A stretch of DNA of 64,000 bases, from NCBI RefSeq assembly GCF_010723575.1, contig NZ_BLKZ01000001.1, positions 5,580,001 through 5,644,000 on the forward strand. Reading direction: 5' to 3'. Below the pieces are notes generated by a model. It had not been told where the DNA came from, ran no database searches, and saw only the letters and a list, made by a program, of their open reading frames with translations. Each line of letters starts with the position of its first letter. Positions within the stretch are counted from its first letter, which is position 1. Source of the DNA: Mycobacterium bourgelatii. GTDB taxonomy: Bacteria; Actinomycetota; Actinomycetes; Mycobacteriales; Mycobacteriaceae. This document shows positions 17,433-26,028 of the stretch, in pieces. The position numbers were made by a program, and so were the translations under genes.

Positions 17433-19067
17433 ATGGCTTGGGATCACGAATTCGATGTCGTCGTACTCGGCAGTGGCGGCGCGGGACTCACCGCGGCCCT
17501 GTCGGCAGCCACCGCCGGCGCCTCGGTGCAGGTGTTCGAGAAGGCGCCCACCGTCGGCGGAACCACCGCCGTGTCTGGTGGCATCGCGTGGATTCCGGCG
17601 CACAACCGTGCACCCGATCGGGAATTGACGGTGGCCGACGCGCTGAAATACCTACGCGCGCAATCCTTCGGCTCGATGGACGACGAAATGGTCGAAACCT
17701 TCGTGCGAACTGGGCCCTTGATGCTCGACTTCGTCGAGAAGCACAGCGGCCTGCGTTTCGAGGTCGCGGAGGGCTTCCCCGACTACCAGCCGGAACTGCC
17801 GGGCGGACAACCGGGCGGCGGGCGTTCACTGAGTGCGGCACCGTTCGATCTCGGCGTGCTGGGCGACTGGCCAGAACGGATCACGGCGTTTCCCGCCGAC
17901 TGGTCCAACGTGGGGTTCGATGCCGAAACCCGAGCCCGGCTGCACGCGGACGTGGCACGGGCCGGTGACCTGTGCGTGGCGGGCACGGCACTGGTCGCCG
18001 GTCTGTTGAAGGGCCTGCTGGATACCGGGGTGGCGCCGTGTGTCAATTCACGGGCCGAGCAGCTAATTGTGGAGGGCGACACCGTGGTTGGCGTGCGGAT
18101 CGCCGGGCCCGAACAGAGCATCAACGTGCGCGCCCGGCGCGGGGTCATCCTGGGCACCGGCGGATTCGAGTGGGACCCGGCGCTGGTGCAGGCCTTCTTG
18201 CGCGGACCGATGCACGGGGCGGTCTCACCCCCGAACAACACCGGCGACGGGCTGCGCATGGCGATGGCACTCGGAGCCGATCTGGCCAACATGGGCGAAG
18301 CGTGGTGGGTGCCGATCGTGCAGATCCCGGGCGACACCATCGACGGCAAACCGCGCAGCCGCAGCGTCCGACTGGAACGCACCCGCCCCCGCAGCATCAT
18401 CGTCAACCGGGCCGGGCGGCGGTTCGTCAACGAGGCAGGCGAATACAACTCGATGGCCGGCGCCTTCCACTACCTCGACCCCCGCGGCGGGTATGTCAAC
18501 GACCGGGCATGGATCGTGTTCGACTCGATCCACCTGCAGCGCTACGGATTTCTCGGTGTTGAGCCGGGCGCTCCCGTCCCGGAGTGGTTCTGCGAGTCGG
18601 CGGATCTCGCCGAGCTTGGCGCCAAGACCGGCATCGACGCCGCGGGTTTGGAGCGAACGATCGCGAAGTGGAACCGCGACGTCGCCGCGGGCCATGACCC
18701 GGACTTTGGGCGCGGTTCCAGCGCTTACGACGGCTATTGGGGCGACAACACCGCGACCACACTCGCCGGCAAAACGCTGGGCCCCATCGACGCGGCGCCT
18801 TACTACGCCGTGCCGGTTCAGGTTGGTGCGATGGGCACCAAAGGTGGACCACGCACCGACCGGGACGGCCGGGTTCTCCACGTCAGCGGGCGGTCGATAC
18901 CCGGCCTGTTCGCGGCGGGCAATGCGATGGCCGGCGCGACCGGTCGTGCCTACGGCGGTGCTGGCGGAACATTGGGTCCGGCAATGGTTTTCGGCTACCG
19001 ATCCGGCTATGCGGCGGCGACTGGGCAATCAGTCTCCGAACGGGGACGGGTGTCGCAGGCGCTGTAG
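17433..19067 (+). CDS. FAD-binding dehydrogenase, KstD-like (third of three)
   Basis: 544-aa flavoprotein with FAD motif GSGGAG at residues 13-18, GGTTAVSGGIAWIP, and a C-terminal GNAMAGATGRAYGGAGGTLGPAM that preserves the KstD-type Tyr/Gly pattern. It is co-directional with the IclR gene 13 bp upstream and so probably in its operon. The family includes 3-ketosteroid delta-1-dehydrogenases and several dehydrogenases acting on cyclohexanone-type substrates. Confidence 0.85.
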   Translation: MAWDHEFDVVVLGSGGAGLTAALSAATAGASVQVFEKAPTVGGTTAVSGGIAWIPAHNRAPDRELTVADALKYLRAQSFGSMDDEMVETFVRTGPLMLDFVEKHSGLRFEVAEGFPDYQPELPGGQPGGGRSLSAAPFDLGVLGDWPERITAFPADWSNVGFDAETRARLHADVARAGDLCVAGTALVAGLLKGLLDTGVAPCVNSRAEQLIVEGDTVVGVRIAGPEQSINVRARRGVILGTGGFEWDPALVQAFLRGPMHGAVSPPNNTGDGLRMAMALGADLANMGEAWWVPIVQIPGDTIDGKPRSRSVRLERTRPRSIIVNRAGRRFVNEAGEYNSMAGAFHYLDPRGGYVNDRAWIVFDSIHLQRYGFLGVEPGAPVPEWFCESADLAELGAKTGIDAAGLERTIAKWNRDVAAGHDPDFGRGSSAYDGYWGDNTATTLAGKTLGPIDAAPYYAVPVQVGAMGTKGGPRTDRDGRVLHVSGRSIPGLFAAGNAMAGATGRAYGGAGGTLGPAMVFGYRSGYAAATGQSVSERGRVSQAL

Positions 19068-19303
19068 ATCGTCGCACAAGCCCAGGTTGGCCTCTGACAG
19101 GACCGGGTGTCGCCGTGCCTGGCTTCTAGCGACAACTAGGCCGGGGAATCCCAAATGCCTTCCCGCTGCACGGATTTGTCGCGCAAAGCCGGGCAGTACA
19201 TCACCCATCGCCCCGGAGTGACTGGTGTGACTGCTGTGTTGCCCTGCTGCCCGGGCACGACCGCTAATGCGCGCCGGGACCGGTCCGCAGTACATTCAAT
19301 CCT

Positions 19304-19966
19304 GTGCAGCCGCACCAGCCGCAACCGCCGCAGCAGCCGCACCTGCAGCCTATAGCCTCGGCCGAGCAAGCCCGGTCCGCGGTGTCAGAAGCTCTGTTCA
19401 GATGGCCGCGCGTGGTCCTCATCCAGGCACGCAGCGAGGCTGGGTACGTCGAGACGATCTTTCCGGGTCTGCGGCCGGGGCAGACGGTATACGTCCGCGA
19501 CATGGAAACCGTCACCATCCCAACGTCGGTCCGGCTGGGCTCGCCCCCTCCCGCGTTCGGCATTTTCCAGCGACTGGTGCACCCCGATTACCCGTTGCTT
19601 GCCATCCTGGTGGTCAAGGGCAGCGGTTCGGTCGAATCCTGCTCGTTGGACGAAGCCCTGCTTGCCTACCACAACAGCAACGACAGCACTGAGTACGGCC
19701 AGCAATTGATGAACGACCTTGCGTTCATGGAGCCCGGCGCCCAGGTCGACACGGGCAGGCTTGCCCCGGGTATCGGCGTGGTCGTACCGCAAGTGCCATC
19801 CAGGCCACCGCTTGTCTACCGGTTGCGCGCCGCGTACGAACCCGAGACATCCTACGGCCCAAACGCTTTCATTCGGTACCGGAAATTCATTGTGCCACGG
19901 GCAGATCCGCGAATCATCGATGAAGTGCGGAAGCGCGGCTTTGTACCCTGGCGTCCTAGCGGCTAA
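19304..19966 (+). CDS. Conserved mycobacterial protein, paralogue of the convergent neighbour
   Basis: 220-aa protein of unknown function with a Gln/Pro/His-rich first 17 residues. From residue about 20 it resembles the C-terminal half of the gene at 19963-21102: both share a V.HPDYP/V.HRDYP motif, a GIGVVVPQ/GVGMIIPQ motif and the ending KFIVPR....GF.PW.P. No catalytic motif is recognisable. GTG start. The two paralogues converge and overlap by 4 bp. Confidence 0.7.
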   Translation: MQPHQPQPPQQPHLQPIASAEQARSAVSEALFRWPRVVLIQARSEAGYVETIFPGLRPGQTVYVRDMETVTIPTSVRLGSPPPAFGIFQRLVHPDYPLLAILVVKGSGSVESCSLDEALLAYHNSNDSTEYGQQLMNDLAFMEPGAQVDTGRLAPGIGVVVPQVPSRPPLVYRLRAAYEPETSYGPNAFIRYRKFIVPRADPRIIDEVRKRGFVPWRPSG

Positions 19967-21102
19967 TCCAGCGGCGGCACAGTGGGTGTCGGCCGAACCT
20001 CGTCCGCGTCGAGCCAGTCGATGCCGGGCTCCCATCGGGTGAATCCGAGCGACTCGACGGTGGCCAGCGAATCATCATCCGGCCGCGGCACAATGAATTT
20101 CAGGAACAAGCCATCCGAACCCTGTTCGTCTTCGGCGTCCGGTCGCACATCGTGGACGACGGGCAGCGCATATTCTCGTTGCGGGATGATCATGCCGACG
20201 CCGGTGCCGATCCTTACCGCCGCCGGTGGCCTCCGCCCGGATTGGGAAAGCGTCAACGCGCTGACCAATCGCCTTGCAGTGTAAGCGGTTTTGGTCGGTT
20301 GCGGATAGTGCTTGAAGTAGTAGGAAGCCAGCGTTCGATCGAGGACGGCGGACACCACCGTCGCGTCGCCCGCCAGATTCAGCGTCGCCACGAACGGATA
20401 ATCGCGATGGACGATGGCTTGATACAGGTCGAAATGGGGTCCTTGGCCGCCGCCTCTCGATTCGCGGCAAACGTAAACCGCTGTGGGAGGCAGCACCTCC
20501 GGGAACAGGCTCTCGACGAATTGGCGCTCGTCGCGGGCCGTGACCACCACGATGCGCGGCTCGCTATGGAATGCGGCGATGATTGCCTGGCGGGCCGCAA
20601 CCGAATTGACCGCCGGATACATTGCGCCACTGTGGACGGTCTCTGCCAGTCGTGTGTTGGTGGCTCCGGTGACCGTGACGGCGGACTCCGCCGGACGGGT
20701 CTCGGGGGCCGGCGCGGGATCCGGGGAGACGCCCATTCGCGTGAGTTCGTCGCGCGCATACTGCGAAATCGGGATCTGATCCACTACGCAGCCATGGAAT
20801 CGTTCCAAGGTGTCGTCTTGGGTCGCCAGGCGATCCCATGCCCGTCGCGCGGCCGCGACGTCGATCGCGGTGAGCAGCGTGGCCGCATACACCCGGCCAG
20901 CCGGGCTCGCCTGATCGAGCAGGCGGTGAATCGACGCGAGGTAACGGGGGCCTTCGGCGCGAACTTTATAGAACGCTTTGGTCGCCGGGCCCCTGGTGTT
21001 GGCGATTCCCACGCCGCCGAAAGCCACGGCGTCCGCCTTGCACAGCTCGTCGAACGCCGCGTCGATCTCCGGGTCGTCGGCCCAACCGGAAACCATGGCC
21101 AT
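19963..21102 (-). CDS. Conserved protein with C-terminal domain shared with its convergent neighbour
   Basis: 379 aa when started at ATG 21102 (MAMVSGWADDPEI), 16 bp after the meaB stop; a longer frame would run into meaB. The N-terminal 170 residues are helical and look like a HEAT/PBS-type helical domain (DEIDAAFDEL-like, LLTAIDVAAARRAWDRL) of unknown role. The C-terminal 200 residues are paralogous to the 19304-19966 protein. Its position behind meaB and the thiolase suggests co-transcription but does not reveal a function. Confidence 0.7.
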   Translation of the reverse strand: MAMVSGWADDPEIDAAFDELCKADAVAFGGVGIANTRGPATKAFYKVRAEGPRYLASIHRLLDQASPAGRVYAATLLTAIDVAAARRAWDRLATQDDTLERFHGCVVDQIPISQYARDELTRMGVSPDPAPAPETRPAESAVTVTGATNTRLAETVHSGAMYPAVNSVAARQAIIAAFHSEPRIVVVTARDERQFVESLFPEVLPPTAVYVCRESRGGGQGPHFDLYQAIVHRDYPFVATLNLAGDATVVSAVLDRTLASYYFKHYPQPTKTAYTARRLVSALTLSQSGRRPPAAVRIGTGVGMIIPQREYALPVVHDVRPDAEDEQGSDGLFLKFIVPRPDDDSLATVESLGFTRWEPGIDWLDADEVRPTPTVPPLD

Positions 21103-21118
21103 CAGCCCAGAGTAACCG

Positions 21119-22006
21119 CTACGGGTCATCCTGCGGAGCGGGCGACAGCAGGCGTTCGGCGGCCGAGTATGGATCGTCCTCGCCGTCGACAACCGCCTCG
21201 GCCAAGCGATCCAGATCCACCCGAGTACGCAGCCGGGTTTGCGCCAGGGACAAGATCTGCGCCCGGGCCCGCGCCAAGCGGCGCGCGCGGCTGTCGGTGC
21301 GGTGATGGCTGTCGATGGCGGCCATCAGTTCGTCCAGGCCCTCGCCGCGGGCGGCGACCAGACTGACGATCGGAGCTTTGGTTTCCGCCCGCAAATCCCG
21401 CACCGTTTGTTCGGCCCCGTCACGGTCGGCCTTGTTGACCACGACGATGTCCGCGACTTCCAGCAGTCCCGCCTTCGCGGCCTGCACTGCGTCACCTGCG
21501 CCGGGATTGAGGATGACGACGGTCGGGTCGGCGACGGCGGCGATCTCGATCTCGGACTGCCCGACACCCACGGTTTCCAACAGGACCACGCCGTAGTCGA
21601 TGGCTCCCAGCAGTCGGATGGCGGCGGGTACGGCGGCGGCCAGGCCGCCCAGGTGGCCACGGCTGGCCACCGAACGGATCATCACGTCGGAATCGTTGAT
21701 GTGTTGGGTCATTCGGATGCGGTCGCCGAGCAGCGCCCCACCACTGAACGGGGAGGACGGGTCAACGGCGAGGACGGCCACCCGGCACCCGCGCTCTCGG
21801 TAAGCCCCCACCAGAGCGGCTATCGTCGTCGACTTGCCCGCGCCCGGTGGGCCGGTGATCCCGAGCACGAGAAGCTCGCGCCCCGCCCGGGGACCGATGC
21901 TGGCCAGCACCTCGTCGCGGCGGTCGCTTTCGACCAGGCTCAACAACCGACCCGCTGCGCGCGGAGAACCGTTGCGCGCGTTGGCAATGAGGTCGGCTAT
22001 CTCCAT
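21119..22006 (-). CDS. meaB: MeaB/ArgK-type GTPase, chaperone of B12-dependent mutase
   Basis: 295-aa G3E-family GTPase. The P-loop GPPGAGKST is at residues 52-60, followed by VDPSSPFSGGALLGDRIRM, a switch segment ETVGVGQSE, and the NKAD guanine-specificity motif. Homologues load cobalamin into and protect acyl-CoA mutases. ATG 22006 was chosen since it gives the family N-terminus; a longer frame overlaps the thiolase. The nearest partner is the split acyl-CoA mutase at 33.6-35.6 kb, not an adjacent mutAB. Confidence 0.88.
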   Translation of the reverse strand: MEIADLIANARNGSPRAAGRLLSLVESDRRDEVLASIGPRAGRELLVLGITGPPGAGKSTTIAALVGAYRERGCRVAVLAVDPSSPFSGGALLGDRIRMTQHINDSDVMIRSVASRGHLGGLAAAVPAAIRLLGAIDYGVVLLETVGVGQSEIEIAAVADPTVVILNPGAGDAVQAAKAGLLEVADIVVVNKADRDGAEQTVRDLRAETKAPIVSLVAARGEGLDELMAAIDSHHRTDSRARRLARARAQILSLAQTRLRTRVDLDRLAEAVVDGEDDPYSAAERLLSPAPQDDP

Positions 22007-22032
22007 CCGGGCCGCTTCGGTTCTTGGGCCGA

Positions 22033-23184
22033 TTACGGTGCCGGAACGTCGATGACCGTCGCCGAACCCATTCCCCCGCCCGCGCACATCGCCGCGACTC
22101 CCACACCGCCCCCGCGCCGGCGCAGCTCGTGGACCAGAGTGACCAGCATTCTGGCCCCGGTCGCCGCCACCGGGTGGCCCAGCGAGCAGCCGCTGCCGCT
22201 GACATTAACCCGGTCAGGGTCCAGATCCAGCAGCTTGATGGTGGCCACACACATCGACGCGAACGCTTCGTTGATCTCAAACAGGTCGACGTCGGAGATC
22301 GAAAGATGGGCGCGCTTAAGGGCTTTCGGAATCGCCTCGACGGGTGCCAGGCCGGTGGCCGCCGGGTCCACACCCACGGATGCCCACGACAAGACCCGCG
22401 CCAGCGGGGGCAGGCCAAGCTGATCGGCCAGCCGCTCGTTTGCGATGGTCAGCACGGCTGCGCCGTCGTTGGCGCCGCACGCATTGCCGGCGGTGATCGA
22501 GAAACCCTCGATCTCGGGATGCAGCGGCTTCAGAGCCGCGAGCTTCTCCAAGGTGGTGTCCCGGCGTGGATGCTCATCAACCGCGAACAGGCCGTGCGGC
22601 GTCTCGATCGGAACGATCTCTTCCTTGAACCGTCCTTCGTCGATAGCGGCGATCGCGTTGCGATGCGAACGCAACGCCCACGCGTCCATCTCCTCGCGGC
22701 TGACCCCGGCGCTCACCGCGGCGTTCCACCCGACAGTGATCGACATGTCCATGTTTGGCGCGTCCGGCCGGTCGGGGTGGGTCGGTGGGAACCAACCGAC
22801 CCATTCGCCGTCGACGTTCATCAGGGATCGCGGCGAAGTGGAGGCGGAGTTCACCCCGCCGGCGATGATGAGTTGGTCCATACCCGCGCGAATGCTCGCT
22901 GCCGCGCTTTGCACGGCCGCCTGGCCCGCAGCACAGTGCCGGTTCTGGGCCAGGCCAGGCACGTGGCTCAGCCCGGCGGTGATGGCCGCGTGCCGCGCAA
23001 CCACACCCCCGCCATAGAGGCCCTCACCGAGTATCACGTCGTCGATCTGCGCCGGATCCAGATTGCTGGCGGCTTCGCTGACCACGTGGTGGGCCAGGTC
23101 GAAAGCGGAGGTGTCGCGCAACGTTCCTTTGCGTGCGGTACCGATCGGGGTGCGCAGGGCGGACACGATGACAGCTTCGGGCAC
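22033..23184 (-). CDS. Thiolase (acetyl-CoA acetyltransferase family)
   Basis: 383-aa thiolase. The acyl-accepting Cys84 lies in HCAAGQAA, and FEINEAFAS, GCSLGHPVAATG and CAGGGMGSATV give the Asn/His/Cys catalytic elements. GTG 23184 was chosen because a GGAG site lies 7 bases before it and it yields the standard VPEAVIVSALRTPIG start. It likely performs the last thiolytic step of a beta-oxidation-type pathway together with the acyl-CoA genes at 24-28 kb, with which it shares a palindromic operator. Confidence 0.9.
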   Translation of the reverse strand: MPEAVIVSALRTPIGTARKGTLRDTSAFDLAHHVVSEAASNLDPAQIDDVILGEGLYGGGVVARHAAITAGLSHVPGLAQNRHCAAGQAAVQSAAASIRAGMDQLIIAGGVNSASTSPRSLMNVDGEWVGWFPPTHPDRPDAPNMDMSITVGWNAAVSAGVSREEMDAWALRSHRNAIAAIDEGRFKEEIVPIETPHGLFAVDEHPRRDTTLEKLAALKPLHPEIEGFSITAGNACGANDGAAVLTIANERLADQLGLPPLARVLSWASVGVDPAATGLAPVEAIPKALKRAHLSISDVDLFEINEAFASMCVATIKLLDLDPDRVNVSGSGCSLGHPVAATGARMLVTLVHELRRRGGGVGVAAMCAGGGMGSATVIDVPAP

Positions 23185-23209
23185 AGGTCTACTCCATCCA
23201 CACGTTGAC

Positions 23210-23224
23210 GAGAACAATATTCTC
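23210..23224. promoter_or_regulatory. Palindromic operator GAGAA-N5-TTCTC (copy 1)
   Basis: GAGAACAATATTCTC in the divergent promoter between the thiolase and an alpha/beta hydrolase, directly after a TTGACG -35-like hexamer. The same pattern recurs at 28360-28374, so a common regulator is inferred; no regulator gene lies next to either copy. Confidence 0.7.
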
Positions 23225-23297
23225 GCATTCTGAGAGTTTGAGTTGCAAGAAGGGCCGCCGCCGCGCCATCCGGTTGCTGGATGGTTGGCTGACCACC

Positions 23298-24167
23298 ATG
23301 AGTCGACGGGAGGGGACGATCGCCGTCCCGGGCGGAAAGGTGTGGTTTCAACGCGTGGGCGGCGGGCCAGGCCTGCCCCTGCTCGCGGTGCACGGCGGCC
23401 CCGGCCTGCCGCACAACTACATCAGCGCCCTGAAGCGTCTGGCCGACGAGCGCGAGGTCATTTTCTGGGACCAGTTGGGCTGCGGCAATTCTGATCACCC
23501 TTCCGACACCACCCTGTGGACCATCGAACGCTCCGTCGCCGAAATGGATGCCGTGGTGCACGGACTCGGGCTGGACCGCTTCCATCTTTTCGGGAACTCT
23601 TGGGGCGCGATGCTCGCGCTCCAGTTCATGTTGGACACCTCCCCTGCCGCAGCCAGTTTCATCATCTCCAACAGCGCGGCGTCCATCCCGTTGTTCGCGG
23701 CGAACGTCGCCCGCCTGAAAAGCGAGCTCGACGCAGCAACACAGTCGGCGATCGACCGTCACGAGGCCGCGGGCACCACCCACTCCGCCGAATACCAAGC
23801 GGCGATCAGGACTTGGAACGAGACATTCCTGTGCCGCAAAGTCCCCTGGCCGCAGGAACTCGAGGATGCCTTTCGCAACATGGGCGCCGAGATCTTCGAG
23901 ACCATGTTCGGCCCCAGCGACTTTCGTATCGTCGGAACCGTCAAAGACTGGGACGTGTTCGACCGGCTGGACGAGATCGTAGTGCCTACACTGCTTATCG
24001 CGGGCAGGTACGACGAATGCTCACCCGAGCACATGCGCGAGATGCATCAACGCATCAAGGGTTCGCGGTTCGAGTTCTTCGAATCGTCGGCGCACCTGCC
24101 GTTCATCGAAGAGCCCGAACGGTTCGATCATGTGATGCGCGAATTCCTTCGGCCGCACGACATGTGA
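23298..24167 (+). CDS. Alpha/beta hydrolase, proline iminopeptidase-like
   Basis: 289-aa protein of the S33/proline iminopeptidase family. It has the HGGPGLPHNY oxyanion signature, WDQLGCGNSD, nucleophile elbow GNSWGA and a C-terminal His in SSAHLPF. ATG 23298 gives the family start; a longer frame would cover the divergent operator. True specificity may be an amide or ester in the nearby catabolic pathway rather than prolyl peptides. Convergent with the enoyl-CoA hydratase gene. Confidence 0.87.
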   Translation: MSRREGTIAVPGGKVWFQRVGGGPGLPLLAVHGGPGLPHNYISALKRLADEREVIFWDQLGCGNSDHPSDTTLWTIERSVAEMDAVVHGLGLDRFHLFGNSWGAMLALQFMLDTSPAAASFIISNSAASIPLFAANVARLKSELDAATQSAIDRHEAAGTTHSAEYQAAIRTWNETFLCRKVPWPQELEDAFRNMGAEIFETMFGPSDFRIVGTVKDWDVFDRLDEIVVPTLLIAGRYDECSPEHMREMHQRIKGSRFEFFESSAHLPFIEEPERFDHVMREFLRPHDM

Positions 24168-24170
24168 CGG

Positions 24171-24929
24171 TTAGTTCTTGCCCGACGTCAGCTTGGTGAC
24201 GATGTTGCGGAAATCCTCGGTGACGAACGACTGGCTTTCAGCCGACAGCGCGTAGTCCAGGCTGGCCAGGACCGCGCGCTCCAGGTGGATGTTGAGCACC
24301 CGCTTGGTACTTTCGACCGCCTGCTGCGGCAGCTCCAGGATGCGCTTGGCGCAGGCCACGGCTTCGGTGAACGGATCGTCCACGGCGTGGTTTGCCAGGC
24401 CGAGTTCGACGGCCCGCTCTGCACGAATCCTGGTGCCGGTCAAGGCATATTCCTTGGCCAGCAACAGGCTGATATGCAGCGGCCAGGTGAGCGGTCCGCC
24501 GTCGGCCGCCACCAGGCCGACTTGCACATGTGGGTCTGCCAGAAACGCGTCTTTGGCGATGTAGACGATGTCGCTGAGCGCGACCAGGCTGCAACCGAGC
24601 CCGACCGCCGGCCCGTTGACCGCCGCGATCACCGGGATTCGGCAACGGGCCATGCCAAGCACGATCTCGCGACCATCGCGAATGGTCTTGGCCCGCAGGT
24701 CGGCGTCTTGCGCCAGTTCGGCGAGATAGTTGAAATCGCCGCCGGCCGAGAAGGCTTTGCCGCTACCGGTGAGCACGGCCGCGCGGGCCGTCGGGTCGTC
24801 GGTCAATCGCTGCCACAGCCGCGCCAACCCGACATGCAGGCTGTCGTTGACCGCGTTGAGTTCGTCCGGGCGGTTCAACGTGATGATGCGCAGCGGACCG
24901 TCGGCGCGAACGTCGATTTCGGTTGGCAT
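24171..24929 (-). CDS. Enoyl-CoA hydratase/isomerase family protein
   Basis: 252-aa crotonase-fold protein. The first oxyanion segment GKAFSAGGDFNYL and the second NGPAVGLGCSLVALSDIVY are clear, but the second catalytic position reads VQVGLVAADGG, with Ala-Asp where classical hydratases have a Glu, so isomerase or hydrolase activity is possible. ATG 24929 was preferred over GTG 24938. It is the last gene of a four-gene operon of acyl-CoA enzymes. Confidence 0.85.
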   Translation of the reverse strand: MPTEIDVRADGPLRIITLNRPDELNAVNDSLHVGLARLWQRLTDDPTARAAVLTGSGKAFSAGGDFNYLAELAQDADLRAKTIRDGREIVLGMARCRIPVIAAVNGPAVGLGCSLVALSDIVYIAKDAFLADPHVQVGLVAADGGPLTWPLHISLLLAKEYALTGTRIRAERAVELGLANHAVDDPFTEAVACAKRILELPQQAVESTKRVLNIHLERAVLASLDYALSAESQSFVTEDFRNIVTKLTSGKN

Positions 24930-24939
24930 GTCGTACACG

Positions 24940-26028
24940 TCAAACCCCCAATCCCAGGATTCGCGAAGCGATGATGTTCTTTTGTATCTGCGATGTCCCG
25001 CCCATCACGCTTTGGGCCCGGCTGTACAGGTAAGCGCTGAGCAGATCTGGGTCGCGGGTGCCGGCGACGGCCAGTGCGGCGTGCCCGACGGCCTGCTCCA
25101 CCCAGGTCATCAGGAGCTTATCCAGCGACCCCTCCGGCCCGTGCGACACTCCGTCGAGCTGTTCGGAGAGCCGCCGGCGCACGTGATGGGTGAGCATCTC
25201 GGCCTGGACCGCCGCCCAGGCGAGCTCGTCGCTGATTTCGCCATCGCTGCGCGCCGCCATTTCCCGGACCAGCTTGTTGTATCTGGCCGCATAGCCGAGC
25301 GTGGAGGGTTCCCGCTCGTGGCCGACGACCGTCATGGCGACCGCCCAGCCGTCGCCCGGCGCGCCGACCATCCGGTCCGCCGGAACCTTGGCGCCGTCGA
25401 AGAACACCTGGCCGAACTCGTTGGTGACCCCGTTGATCATGCGCAGCGGATGCTGTTGCACACCCGGCTGTTTCATCTCGATGATGAACGCCGAGATACC
25501 GCGGTGCCGTTTGACGGTCGGATCGGTGCGCGCTAGCAGCAGACACCAATCGGCGACATCGGAGTAGCTCGTCCAGATTTTGTGCCCGTGCACGACGTAG
25601 GTGTCGCCTTCGCGGGTGGCAGTGGTGGTCAGCGAAGCCAGGTCGGAACCGGCGCCCGGCTCGCTGAAGCCCTGGCACCACCGTTCCGTTCCGTTGATGA
25701 TCCCGGGCAGGAAGCGTTGCCGCAGTTCGTCACTGGCGTGCCGGCCGATGCCGTACACCAGATAGCCCACGCTGGGTCGGGGTGGAGCGCCGGCACGGGC
25801 CAGCTCTTCGTCCACGATGACGTCATACACCGGGGGCAGCTCGAGACCACCGTATTCGCGCGGCCACGACAGGCCGAAAAAGCCCTCCCGGTACAGGGCG
25901 CGGTGCCATTCGCCCTGACGCTCCCAGTATTCGTCGCCCGAGCCGACATATTCCTTGGCGTGCACCGAAAGCCAGGATCGCAGGCGTTCCCGGAACGCGG
26001 CTTCTTGAGGTGCGTCACGAAAGTCCAA
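24940..26028 (-). CDS. Acyl-CoA dehydrogenase, larger subunit of a FadE pair
   Basis: 362-aa acyl-CoA dehydrogenase with the FAD-binding WCQGFSEPGAGSDLASL, KIWTSYSDVADW and C-terminal VMGGTSQIQKNIIASRILGL. It overlaps the next FadE gene by 14 bp. Paired, unequal FadE genes in mycobacteria commonly form alpha2beta2 enzymes that act on bulky acyl-CoAs such as cholesterol side-chain intermediates; that quaternary structure is inferred here. Confidence 0.88.
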   Translation of the reverse strand: MDFRDAPQEAAFRERLRSWLSVHAKEYVGSGDEYWERQGEWHRALYREGFFGLSWPREYGGLELPPVYDVIVDEELARAGAPPRPSVGYLVYGIGRHASDELRQRFLPGIINGTERWCQGFSEPGAGSDLASLTTTATREGDTYVVHGHKIWTSYSDVADWCLLLARTDPTVKRHRGISAFIIEMKQPGVQQHPLRMINGVTNEFGQVFFDGAKVPADRMVGAPGDGWAVAMTVVGHEREPSTLGYAARYNKLVREMAARSDGEISDELAWAAVQAEMLTHHVRRRLSEQLDGVSHGPEGSLDKLLMTWVEQAVGHAALAVAGTRDPDLLSAYLYSRAQSVMGGTSQIQKNIIASRILGLGV

